Source: Physcomitrium patens
Taxonomy: Eukaryota; Streptophyta; Bryopsida; Funariales; Funariaceae
DNA: 64,000 nucleotides
Assembly: GCF_000002425.4 (NCBI RefSeq)
Contig: NC_037275.1
Span: 8,702,450-8,766,449, forward strand
Reading direction: 5' to 3'
Both the position numbers and the translations under genes were made by a program. The notes beneath the pieces were generated by a model. That model was not told the DNA's origin. It was given only the letters and a program-made list of their open reading frames with translations, and did not search any database. This document shows, piece after piece, positions 20,890 through 31,156 of the stretch. Within the stretch, counting starts at the first letter, position 1; the number at the start of each line of letters is the position of its first letter.

Positions 20890-23800
20890 TTAGGGGGATT
20901 AAGATGAGAGGTCACACGCCCTACACACCGTCCTCAAGTTCGAAGGGCAAAAGATTCCACTCACTCTGTGGAGCCCCTTTTTCATTGCAAAGAACAAGGA
21001 TTCATAAAAAAATTTAGCATATCCAGTTTGGAAGTAAAAGAAGCCAAAAAGGTCCTACAAATTGATTGGACGGATAACCAAGCCTGGACACGGCTCAACC
21101 AAGCACAACTTTTGAGAGAGACCCGCTTTGCCAAGCTAGAAGCCACCAAGAACTCGACGGCAGCAAAATGGTCTTGTGTAGGCAACAGGTGATCGAAGGA
21201 GTTATTTAAATTCCACAGAGATAAGAACAAGCAAGCGAATATCCACGAACTAATAGACGGAGGCCGTAACCTCACAACCTAAACAAAAATCTCTATCCAC
21301 GTACACCACTATTACAAAACCCTGTACACCAATGATCCGGAGGTGGAGAGCAATCAACAAGACCTAGACAAATATCTGAACAACGTCCCCACCAAGGTCA
21401 CGCTCGAACAAAACAACAACCTCACTACGATAATCACACCAGCAAAAGTCCACCAGGCAACCAAGGATCTCCACAAATATTAAGCAGCGGGAGAGGACAC
21501 AATCCCGATAGAGTTCTTGACCAAAATGTGAGACAATTGAAAGCGACCTCACGGATGGCCTCAACGAAGCATTTTGAAACGACCACTTATACGACATTCT
21601 CAACTTGGGTCTCATCAGCCTGATATCCAAAGGAGGAGCAACCACCAACATCCGCAAGTATTGGACCATCACAACGCTCTCTTCGACGTACAGAATGGCA
21701 GCAAAGACACTTACCAATCGCCTCCAATCGGTCCTCTCGAGTTGTATTCGACCCACCCAAACGGGCTTTGTCAAAGATCGCTACATTTTAGACAATGTCC
21801 TACAAACCTATGAATCCATCCACTAGACCAAAGAAAGCAACCAGGATTTAGTGATCCCCCTTTTGGATTTTGAGAAAGCTTACGACAGAGTTAACTGGAC
21901 ATTCCTTCAACAAATAATGCATAAGCTGGGATTTTGGAGGAATGGATAAAGTGGACCGCAACACTCTACAAAGGCGAACAATCCGCAATCTTGGTAAACG
22001 GACACAAGAGCGACAAATTCACAATTAAACGGTCGGTGCGCTAGGACTATCCCCACACCCTACCTATACTTGTTTATATTGGACGTGTTATCCTACATGA
22101 TAAACGACCCGAACTATGACATCAAGGAATTACGCTTACCAAACGGCGCCACGGTGAGGGATCAATGTTTTGCGGACGACACAACGTTGTACCTCTGGGA
22201 CACCCCCAAGAACCTTCAACGCTCATTCGAAGTACTGGAGTTGATTTGCTCCACTTCTGGCTTCCTTATCAATTCGAACAATACAAGTGCCTTCTAGATC
22301 AGTAACAGCCCCAGGTAGTGGCAATGGGGCAAGGACAAAGGCCTCGTGTGGCTGACCACAGGCACATTCACAAAGTACTTGGGGTTTCTGTTTGGCGATA
22401 CATTGTCTTGAGAAACTAAACGCACGCCTCTCATACAACAAATCAAAAAAAAGCTCGCGAAGTGGACGAACCGACGACTCTCGCTCCCAACTAGAGTCTT
22501 CATTTCCAACCAAGTGATCCTTGGGAGCATCTAGTATTTGGCGTCATGTAGCAACGTTCAGTAGGGAGTTCTCCTTATGCGGAAAAACTCCGCCAACCTC
22601 CATACCTCAATGGAGAAATCTACGAGGAAGATGGCAGGAGCCTAAACACCGAACCCAACTCAAGGTTCCGAAACTGGTCAACCAAAGGGACCCTCCGAGT
22701 CGGGAACTTGTAGGATCAAACACGACTACGCTTTGTCCCCGACTAGGAACTACGACGCAAGACCAAATCGCGTTCTATTGACACAATATCTACCCAAGCA
22801 AGGGATGCCATTGGATGGGACTTAAACCAAACAACCCACCGAGCATAGCAGACTGGACCACTAAAGGCAGAAATGCCACTGTGTTCCAACTCACCGGACA
22901 TACCTCCACGAGATGGACTAGTGCGCAATACCAACAAGCAGAGGCTCTTACCTCCTCACAATGACGGCTCCCCACGAGGACGTCCTTCTAGATGCACTCC
23001 GAGAAGCCCAAGTGATACCCAAGTGTCCACTAAGAGTTCAACCCAACGGAGGCCTCGCAGCACCCTAGCATAATCTGGATGCAAGTAGAAGGAGAAACCC
23101 AGACGTTAGAAAATGACCCGTGAAAGTGGAAATGAAAACGACAATGGATAATAGCAGAGGCCCTCCTATACAACCACATCACAAAAAGGGGGTTCCGCAT
23201 CATCCTCCAACAACAGTGGCGCCAACTTAGTTTTGACAGAACCTTCCAAACACAAGAATTCTCCCACTCCCAAAGGAAAAAACACTTCGCAAGACTCTGG
23301 CACCCCTACCTACCCAAGAAAAAATCAGCAATGGTGTGGCTCTTGATAGCAGAGGGCCACCCCATCGAGGGATGGCAAGCAAAGATCAATCAACCTGGCC
23401 ATTGTAACTTATTCCCGGGCCAGCAACAAGAGACAACCGAGCATGTCTTCTTCAACTGCCCCAGGTCTCCATCGCATGGACCAAATACGCGACAATTTGC
23501 CGAATGGTCAAACCCACGCTGCCTCCCCTCACATGGCCCTCCACAGGCCCTCTTGGCACCAACGACCATCCAAAATTAGCAGGAAGATCCCACACAATGG
23601 GACGTAGGAACTCCATGCTCAATCTCCAAGCACACTTCATGGACATCCTCGGATGGTCAATCCTGTGATACACGTGGTGTCAGAAATGCTAACACGACCT
23701 CAAGAAAGGCCGCTTTTGCATTGGCATTGCCATGTACAGAGCGTGGCAAGCCACAATACAGGTAGGGATGGGGGCATTAACAGAACTTCAGAAATTCAAG

Positions 23801-24480
23801 AAACAGAGAGCAACGGATCACCATTCCGCAATGAAAACAAAATTCCTTACCATTTGGACCCAAGCCGACGTCTTCTGCTGGAGACAAACACACCCCAACT
23901 GGAAACTCCTCCTCCACCGCGACTTCCTCCCGAGAGAGTTTGCCAACAGACTAAAAACAATCCAGATACAAGACGATCCCCCGACACGCGACGTGGAGGG
24001 TCTTAACGCACCTGCCCCTACAGACCAACTGCAGCAACGGTCCACAAACTCCTCCCTGGATCAAACACTATCCGGTGCCTACAGGAGCCCACACCGACCA
24101 TCGTCAAACGCAAAAATTGACAACCCAGAGGACAAAGATTGCAAGAAACCTCGCCAAAGAAATCCTTGCCAAGATCATGGCCGATCTGGAAAACAATGAT
24201 CTTCCAACACCTAACTTCGCGAACACCACACAAACGCACCCCCAACCTGACAACAGGACCCCCGGGACACCAGGAGCACGAGCACGTATATCCTCCCCAA
24301 CAGATGAAGCAAGGTCAACAGCTCCCCACGACCTTGCAAACCACGCCAGTCTGAACATCCAGCGGCAGATTTAGCATAGCGTAGAAAACTCTACACTCTA
24401 ACACAGACACAAAGGCGGGAAAGACCAGGGAACCCGGGTCCCCCCCTGACCCCCCTCCCGGGATGAAAATTCCAAGATTT
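20890..24480 (+). mobile_element. LINE-type non-LTR retrotransposon, 5'-truncated
   Basis: A block of distinctly higher G+C encodes a plus-strand LINE reverse transcriptase followed by a zf-RVT-like region and a long C-terminal tail. No endonuclease domain precedes it, so the element is 5'-truncated, as most LINE copies are. The 3' end is taken at the C-rich stretch before 24480; I see no clear poly-A tail or target duplication. Unlike the chromoviruses around it, it is rich in CpG, which suggests a later arrival. Confidence 0.87.
20968..24199 (+). pseudogene. LINE ORF2 remnant: reverse transcriptase, zf-RVT region, C-terminal tail
   Basis: The region upstream of RT contains EVKEAKKVLQIDW, KELFKFHRDKNKQANIHEL and HVHHYYKTLYTNDPEVESNQ. 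RT proper follows: LNLGLISLISKGG, YWTITTLSSTYRMAAKTLTNR, TQTGFVKDRYILDNVL, then LLDFEKAYDRVNW (about 21860-21898), and the catalytic FADD at 22169-22180 (CFADDTTLYLW). The thumb (KTPL-type IKKKLAKWTNRRLSLP) follows near 22440-22490. A zf-RVT-like module is at about 23331-23470 (ETTEHVFFNCP; one Cys pair degraded). An open stretch at 23732-24199 forms the tail. The protein would do target-primed reverse transcription. Frameshifts and stops occur about every 70-150 codons. Confidence 0.87.
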
Positions 24481-25708
24481 TAACATGCAAAGCCTGTCAC
24501 AATTTAATAATTTTAAATTTCTTTATTAAGCACGGCACATTTCAGCTCATACAACGATTTTATCTGAAGTTTGTATTAAAGCAAATAAGCGGACTGCCAT
24601 GTCATCCACCCGTCTACATTCGTCAACACTAAAGTTGGGTCGAGAACCTGTTATGAAAACAAGGCAGACACACCAGAGAACGAATACCTGGAAAATTGAC
24701 TATACTCATGCGTAGGGCAAGTCACACACAAGCCAACAAATAATGAGAATCATTTCCAAGAGTAAATTTACCTACTGAGACATGAAAACTACAAAATGGT
24801 ATGATGAAGCTGAATATCGTCCTCCCAGTCAATGATACAATCGAAAATGGTTCCCAAGGCTTTGTAACGAGACTCACCCTGTGAGAGTCTCCATGTAATT
24901 GAAGCTGCCTAGCAAAAATATGGCTCCACTTTAATATTGTGGAGGCAAAAAGTATGAAGCAACTTTAGTTGTTGAGCAAGCCATCGAACCATGAAGGACA
25001 CCGCCGATGTAAGCAGTGCCTTTCTGGGAATGTCTCCCTTACACACAGAAATTTCATATCTGTAGTCTTAAGGTAGTTATGACGTACAGGTAACAGAAAA
25101 AATGTCATACAATGAAAACCCTTATAGTTTTGAGAGAGGTAGTTATCACCCCGTCCGCTGTCTTTGAGAGCTTCTACTTGATAACTTTTGGTCGTTAAGG
25201 ATGAACTTTGCACATATCTTCGATGACTTAGCTGTGCAGAATCTTAATCGGTCCATGCCCTCTCTTGTTCAAAGTCGACTCCATCTCTGCAACACTGGGT
25301 ACTGAGGGACAGAGACTGGCTGTACATATCCTACTTGCAGTACATCAGGTTGCAGTGACTCACCAATGGGTGGAGAAACTTGGCGTAATTGAGGCACATG
25401 GCACTCATTTACAGGATATTGAGGGGGAACACGAGATAAGCTAGCTAATAGACCTTTCAGAGGATAACCAGACTTGTCCTGTGATATGAGCTATTCCGAG
25501 ACGTATATCTTGCGAAATGCCTAGAACCAACATTTATCTTGTTCGTATGGTCCTCTTCCATGAGGTTCGTGCGACAGAGGACCATGAAAGACTGCTGATC
25601 TACCTCCACCAGCAGGAAAGTTTTGATATTGGTTGCTGTTACCATCGTACAGGTTACGGATTGAGTGATTATAGGATTACAACCACTCTCTGTTTGCTCT
25701 GACTTCCA

Positions 25709-25779
25709 GTTTCACCAATTGAAGGACCCTGACTTTGTGCGTCTGACTTTGTGTGATCTAGACCTTCAATTGATGAAAC
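25709..25779. other. Imperfect inverted repeat (17-bp arms)
   Basis: GTTTCACCAATTGAAGG (25709-25725) pairs with CCTTCAATTGATGAAAC (25763-25779) with one mismatch and a 37-base loop. The loop holds a direct repeat, CTGACTTTGTG twice. The size fits a small-RNA precursor or a minor transposon end, but I recognise no known miRNA in it. Confidence 0.55.
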
Positions 25780-26011
25780 TCAGAACACAAGTTTTCAACG
25801 CGTAAACAGTAGAGTATGATACATTTAGAAAGTGAGGAGTACTGAGGATTTCAAACAACCATTAGATCATTCCAAAATATGGTAGACCTTACACCTCACA
25901 ATAAATCACAAAATGTCATATTAGAAGGTCGTCCTAGTTGCCATTCAACCAAGGAGAAGTTTTTCATAAAATCAATCACCCCAGGTGTTTCACTCTGGTT
26001 AAGTGACAACT

Positions 26012-26182
26012 ATGACACCTAATGTATCGAATAATTTTTTAACACCAGTGAATGGAAAACATACCGCCTCAGCTGCATCTGTTGCACCTTCTAACCATAT
26101 GGAACTTTGCCGATTACTCTTGGCCCTCGGCGCCACTCCATCTTCACAACGTATGACGGAAACACATCAAGTCAATTATTAG
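26012..26182 (+). CDS. Small ORF of 56 residues, unknown
   Basis: ATG at 26012 to TAG at 26182, starting MTPNVSNNFLTPVNGKHTAS and containing SNHMELCRLLLALGATPSS. It has less biased composition than chance frames in AT-rich DNA, but there is no homology I recognise and no supporting context. A stretch resembling a splice acceptor (TTTTTTAACACCAG) lies within it, so it may equally be part of a terminal exon or chance. Confidence 0.15.
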   Translation: MTPNVSNNFLTPVNGKHTASAASVAPSNHMELCRLLLALGATPSSQRMTETHQVNY

Positions 26183-26455
26183 AACAAAGAGCATAAGGAC
26201 CGTCGGCTTCTGAAAAAAAACAGACCTAACAAGAGAATAAGTAACAAGCAAGCCACGACCAAAGCAGGATGTTAAATACAACAATCATCTTCACATACAA
26301 TATGGAAAACTCAGTCTAAAGGGTGAGATGTGCACCTATGGCCATAATCAAAAGCTTCTTAGCTCGGACAATCACAAAGAGGCAATCAACATACTCACTG
26401 CAGGTACTAGGTGAAAACTGCACACAACACCACGCTAAAATTTAGAGAGGAGGAC

Positions 26456-28695
26456 CAGATCAATATATATACCTTTATTATAGCAAAACAAGTAAATTGG
26501 AATATATAGTATATTTTATATATATCATATTAATATGGATATATAGAAACCAAAGCCAAATTCGGTTAATATATTAAAATAAGTACAAAAATTTCTTTAA
26601 AAACATATATCTAACCCAAAAAAAATTATCTTATTGATAGAATTTATTTTGAAAGACCTAGACTTTAAAAAAAATTAATTTTTTTTATATTATTATATTA
26701 TAATTTTATCTTTACCATTATTTTCTAATTTTTTAGAATAAAATTATCTATTTTCATATATAAGTCAAGTAGTATTTTAAAAAAATTAAGATTATTATTC
26801 ATAAAAAAAATGATACTATACAACTATTGATGTTTGATGTTTTTACTACAACCATTAGTCAACTCAAATGAAAAAAATAAACTTAATATCATTACCAATT
26901 AATTTCTTTTGGTTATAATTACAAGTTAATTTGCTAATACAAGCTTTTCTTTGACAAACTATCTTTCTTAGAAATAATTAATCACTATAGTAAAATAATT
27001 TGAATTTATATTCTTGATTAAATTATAGTTATATTATATTAAGTAATTATTTTTTTGAAAAAAGATTCTTTCTTTATTAGATTTTATCTCAAATATATCA
27101 TTTATTTTTGGTAATTAAACAAATTATCAATTTAACAATAAATATGAATTTTTATTACATAATCATTTGTATTGCATAATAATAAGTTGAAATATAATCA
27201 TATTCTTAATAATTTTTACTACAACCTATTAACCTTAAATTTAAGGTCCTTCATAAAATTCTAAGTCTATATCAAAATTCATTTCTATTAAGTTGAAGCA
27301 TTAAGTTTTTATTTTAAATAATATATTCTACCCTCTTATAAAACTTATTGCTCTAATTTAAAACTAATTTTCTATTACTATTTATAATTCTTTTTTTAAA
27401 TTATTTTTTATTATTTTAGTATTTAAATCCTAAATATTTAGAATCTCAATCAAATCCAAATATTATAAGGTAATATCCTACCTTCTTGAATATGATCTTT
27501 TTTTGAAATAACTTTTTTTATTAAAAAAAAATTAAAAAAAACACAACAAGAACATATTTTATTTATGTAAAAATTTATAGAAAAAATAGAATATTTTTTA
27601 ATTGGATGATGTAAATTATTAATATTCAAGTATATAATTAACTTAACATAAAATCGTATGTAATACTACTTTAATATGGTGATTACAAATAAGAAAAAAA
27701 TTGATAAAATTAAAATGTCACAACTTAAATAATATAATTTCTTTTTATTAAAATGAAACAAAATTTTATAAAATATATAGATACATATATTGAATACATA
27801 ACAAGTACTAATTTTTTTAAATAAGTATATAAATTTTAAATTGTAATTTTTTTTGAAAAAATAATTGTATCAAAAATAAAATATAAAATTATTTTTTAAT
27901 ACACATATTATTTTATATGCTGTTTTAAAATAATAAATAAATACATGAAAATAAGCTAACTATTTTGAAGTGATGAATGATTTTTTTTTATAAAAAATGC
28001 ATATTAAATGTATTGCTAATTAATAGTAGATTTATCTCAAAAAAAATTTCATTGTCCATTTATTATGAATCAATTATTTTAAACTTCTAATATAACAATT
28101 AATATCTATTCATTGAATTTTATTTATTTCTATTACATATGTTTATTTTATATTTAAATATATTAAATATTTTCTTAATTATTTTCTTTAAGTTAAGTAT
28201 ATTACATTTCTTATATACATTTAATATAAAATTTAATTTTAATATATCCTTTTTATATGCCAAATGTATTATTTTTTAACTTGTTTAAAAATCTTATTTA
28301 TAAATATATCTTTTATATAAATATATATATGGATTTTTAAAGCAATACTCGTATGTTATTAATTTAACACTCATCTTAAATTTTTATGATTAATTTACTC
28401 TATTTTCAAACAACCTCACTCCACCTCATAAGTTGTGTTTATGAATATATCTCACTATATTGTAATTCAATCATGATGTTCCAAAATGCTATGAATTTGA
28501 CTATTTTGTATTATCTCCTTTAGCTCATCAACCATGAGTGTAGAGGGGATCTTATCTATTGTGTCCAAGGCACTCCTCAAGAAACATAAGATTGATAAGC
28601 AATGGATTGCTACAAAGTCTATAGAACTTGTAGCTACCAAAATCCAAAATGCTAAGAATTGAATACTAATTTTTAAATATGTTTATTAATACTAG
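26456..28695. other. Very AT-rich sequence, nothing recognised
   Basis: The switch from intermediate to extreme AT content at about 26456 is abrupt. No LTR, RT or transposase remnant was recognised. A small unbroken frame at 28534-28662 (42 residues, starting MSVEGILSIVSKALLKKHKI) stands out because its surroundings are full of stops, but it has no recognisable family. Confidence 0.5.
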
Positions 28696-28874
28696 ATATC
28701 AAGGATATAAATCTCAAAGAACCAAAATTTTATTATATTCTTGTGTAACTCAGAAAAAATAGATATTTATTTAATTCTTATATAATATTGAAACAAGACA
28801 AAGAACTAGAGAGGCATTGACAAGAATTAAGAAGACTTCATTCTTACCTCTTTATATACTATTTAACTAGGAAC
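28696..28874 (-). repeat. Partial LTR (second LTR subtype)
   Basis: ATATCAAGGATATAAATCTC through the GTAACTCAGAAAAAATAG block to CCTCTTTATATACTATTTAA matches the left part of the LTR at 47723-48292, minus strand. U3 and the rest are missing after about 28874. Confidence 0.65.
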
Positions 28875-28989
28875 AATATTGTCATGTCATAATATGACTA
28901 TATAGTAAAAAATAAAAATATGAATGTTATTATAGAAGAGTCTAACAAAAAGATATAGTAAAAAAATAAGAATACAAGATAGAATAATA

Positions 28990-29684
28990 GAATAAATAGA
29001 AGTCCTTTTTATAAAAAGACAGCATAAAAATTAAATCTTTTACTACCTTTTATTCTATCTTTTATCTTTTGTGCTTATTGTAGAAGAGCCTAGCAGAAAG
29101 ATGTTGTAGAAAAATAAGAATAAAAATAAGGATAAAAAATAAAGTCAGACCTTAAGGTACAAAACCACACACCTATAATAAATCTGAGATTATTTGATAG
29201 ATTAGAAAGTGGGATATGAGAGCAAACTTAAGAAAAAAATTTTAAGCATTGGTTTTATATCAATTAAATCAATATTGAATTTTTGAAGGATTTTCAAAGT
29301 TAGTGATGTTCTTGGTTGGTTTAGATTTAAAAAAATAAAAATATTTTTACAAATTTGAGAGTTTATTGAGTTTTGTGGTGTGTATATAGATGAATTTTTG
29401 GCAATATATTGATGTGCTAGTTGTAAATATGTGTGCAAATTTTGAAGTCAATCAAATAGTTTAATTGAAATGTATAAAGATTTTTGTCGGTTGAGGTCTC
29501 AAAAATTGGAATTTGAGGATCAATGAGTATTTCTAAGATCTTTAGCAATCTATCAATTGGATTAAAGTGAAAGTTTTTTTTATATAGATATAAGACTTAA
29601 TCTCCAATGTATAAGTAAAATTGAAAGCAATTCAATGATTCAAGAAGAATATATTGGTGCTGGAAGTTTAGCATTTAGATTAAA
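28990..29684. repeat. Unclassified dispersed repeat, copy 2, left flank of C
   Basis: 29390-29684 resembles 5860-6190 (GTGCTAGTTGTAAATATGTG; TCTATCAATTGGATTAAAGT) and appears to continue after copy C at 35745. C was therefore inserted into a member of this repeat family. The part 28990-29160 contains two similar stretches ending in AAAAATAAGAATA, about 115 bp apart. No coding domain was recognised. Confidence 0.45.
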
Positions 29685-29689
29685 GTAGG
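29685..29689. other. Target-site duplication of copy C (left)
   Basis: GTAGG lies directly before the 5' LTR and again at 35740-35744 directly after the 3' LTR. The 5-bp perfect duplication fixes both termini of C and thereby the LTR ends of the whole family (TGTCA...TTGACA). Confidence 0.92.
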
Positions 29690-29940
29690 TGTCACGGACA
29701 TACATATTTACATAGTTCTTAGTTAAGTAATATATATAGAGGTAAGAGTGAGGCCTTCTTCACTCCTGTCAACTCCTTTCTTTCTTTTAGTCTAGTTTCA
29801 AGAGTCTTATGTTTTCTAGTCTTTAGCAATAGCCATTCCAATTCTTCTTTAAATATACATACTTTTATCTATTTTATCATTTTTCTTTTGATACAAATTC
29901 CACAAGTTTATGAATCTTCTCTCAATTTGTGTCCTTGACA
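29690..29940 (+). repeat. 5' LTR of copy C with a large internal deletion
   Basis: 251 bp from TGTCACGG to CTTGACA; the 3' LTR has 544 bp. After TACATATTTAC the sequence jumps to the region just upstream of the TATA box (TAATATATATAGAGG, about 29740), so about 290 bp of U3 are gone while the TATA box, palindrome and U5 remain. The deletion must postdate insertion, since both LTRs are identical when an element inserts. Confidence 0.87.
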
Positions 29941-29941
29941 G

Positions 29942-29954
29942 ATTGACAAGGGTA
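29942..29954 (+). other. Candidate self-primer site of copy C
   Basis: ATTGACAAGGGTA begins one base after the LTR end. It matches the family sequence ATTGACAAGAGTG in its first nine bases. Confidence 0.5.
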
Positions 29955-30157
29955 CACATACAATATTAGGTTTTTGTGTTTTCTTGATTAAGAGTGGATT
30001 ACCCTTATCTCTTGATAAGACATAAGCATATTAGAAGTTACGAATTACCCTCTTTTAAATTGATATTATTTCTAGATTTATTTATTTATTTATTTATTTT
30101 TGATTCTTGAGTATTATATTTTCTAAGAATAGATACCTTTGTTTTTATTAAGCTAAC

Positions 30158-31156
30158 ATAGTAGAGCTTGTTGAAATGAAGAGTGCAATGGCTCAAATGC
30201 AAGAGCAAATGAGAGAGTTAATGCTTGCAATGCATCAACTCAGTCTACCACTATAAGGAGCAACAAGATTATCAGGCAATGAAGATATAGAGATTATTGG
30301 AGTTCCTTCAACATCTACACCAAGCCATACTAATGCTCCTACAATGGAACATTGTTCAAGTTTCAAGGAACCAAAAATTTGATTGTCTGAGAAGTTTGAT
30401 AGCATAAGATCTAAGTTTTGAAGATTTATCAATTAGGTAAAATTGGTGATTGAATTAAAACCTCAAAATTATCTAATTCAAGGATCATAAGTTATGTTTA
30501 TTGGAACACTACTTTTAGATTCTGCTTTATAATAATTTTTATCATTTCTTGAATGACATGATCTAATATTGAATAATTTGAAAGCATTCTTAGCGGAGTT
30601 TTGATCTATGTATAGAGAGCATATTGCAATTTGTATTACATCCAATAAGATTTATATCTTGCAACAAGGTAATTGATCAATGATATTACACACTTCATAA
30701 TTTTAAAAATTAGTGACAAATATCAAGTGGGATGATGCAACACTCATTAGCCAATTTCTCTACAGATTACAATATGAAGTAAAAAAATTGATGTTCAATT
30801 TACTTGATCTTTAGACATTGAGTCAAGTAATTGAATTTATTGTGAAATGTGATAATTGGCTTTTTGAGTTTTGATTTGAAAAATGCATAAGAAAACCTTA
30901 ATGTTATTACAATTCAATAATGATACCAATGACTTCTCAATCTAAATATTTGAAAGTATAAGACATGCAAATTTATGCAGTATATTTTAAACCTCTTGCC
31001 AAATAAGAAAAGACTCATTGTTGTCAAAAAGGACTATGTTTATATTGTAGAAAAGCTAAGCACACTGCTCAATATTATCTAAAGAAACAATGCAACTACA
31101 AAATGAAGAGTACTGCTGTCAAAGATGAAAACATGTCAAAAAACAAATTTGTCTAA
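30158..31156 (+). pseudogene. gag of copy C
   Basis: From ATA (former ATG) at 30158 to TAA at 31154-31156 is 999 nt, 333 codons, identical in length to gag of F. N-terminal part: EMKSAMAQMQEQMRELMLAM. Capsid-like part: SEKFDSIRSKF near 30390-30420. Zinc knuckle: GLCLYCRKAKHTAQYYLKK near 31035-31090, with CX2C kept and the final Cys replaced by Tyr. The stop is preceded by the slippery heptamer A-AAA-AAC. Several stops, such as TGA for Trp or Arg codons, break it. Confidence 0.84.
31138..31144 (+). other. -1 frameshift heptamer A AAA AAC (copy C)
   Basis: In the gag frame the text is TCA AAA AAC AAA TTT GTC TAA. A shift by -1 on A-AAA-AAC leads into the pol frame (AAA AAA CAA ATT TGT CTA ACT), which is open here across the gag stop. 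A-AAA-AAC is a classical efficient heptamer. Confidence 0.68.

Larger units (their letters stand above)
24481..26455. other. Intermediate-GC sequence, no gene recognised
   Basis: This segment resembles the right end of the window in composition and differs sharply from the AT-rich repeats after 26456. The open frames on either strand are all under about 85 codons and none shows a known domain. It contains a hairpin (25709-25779) and a small ORF (26012-26182). It could be host intergenic DNA, a noncoding transcript or a transduced segment; I cannot tell. Confidence 0.45.

Noticed and set aside
20915-20960. Possible tRNA near a GTTCGAA motif at the LINE start
   Set aside because: CAAGTTCGAAGGGC has no A box or cloverleaf arms around it.
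21364-21774. Minus-strand frame of 136 codons
   Set aside because: Antisense shadow of the LINE reverse transcriptase; the plus strand carries the recognisable motifs.
23818-24358. Several minus-strand frames over the LINE 3' part
   Set aside because: Shadows of the LINE C-terminal tail caused by high GC; no domain.
30235-30432. Minus-strand frame within gag of C
   Set aside because: Antisense of the recognisable gag text.
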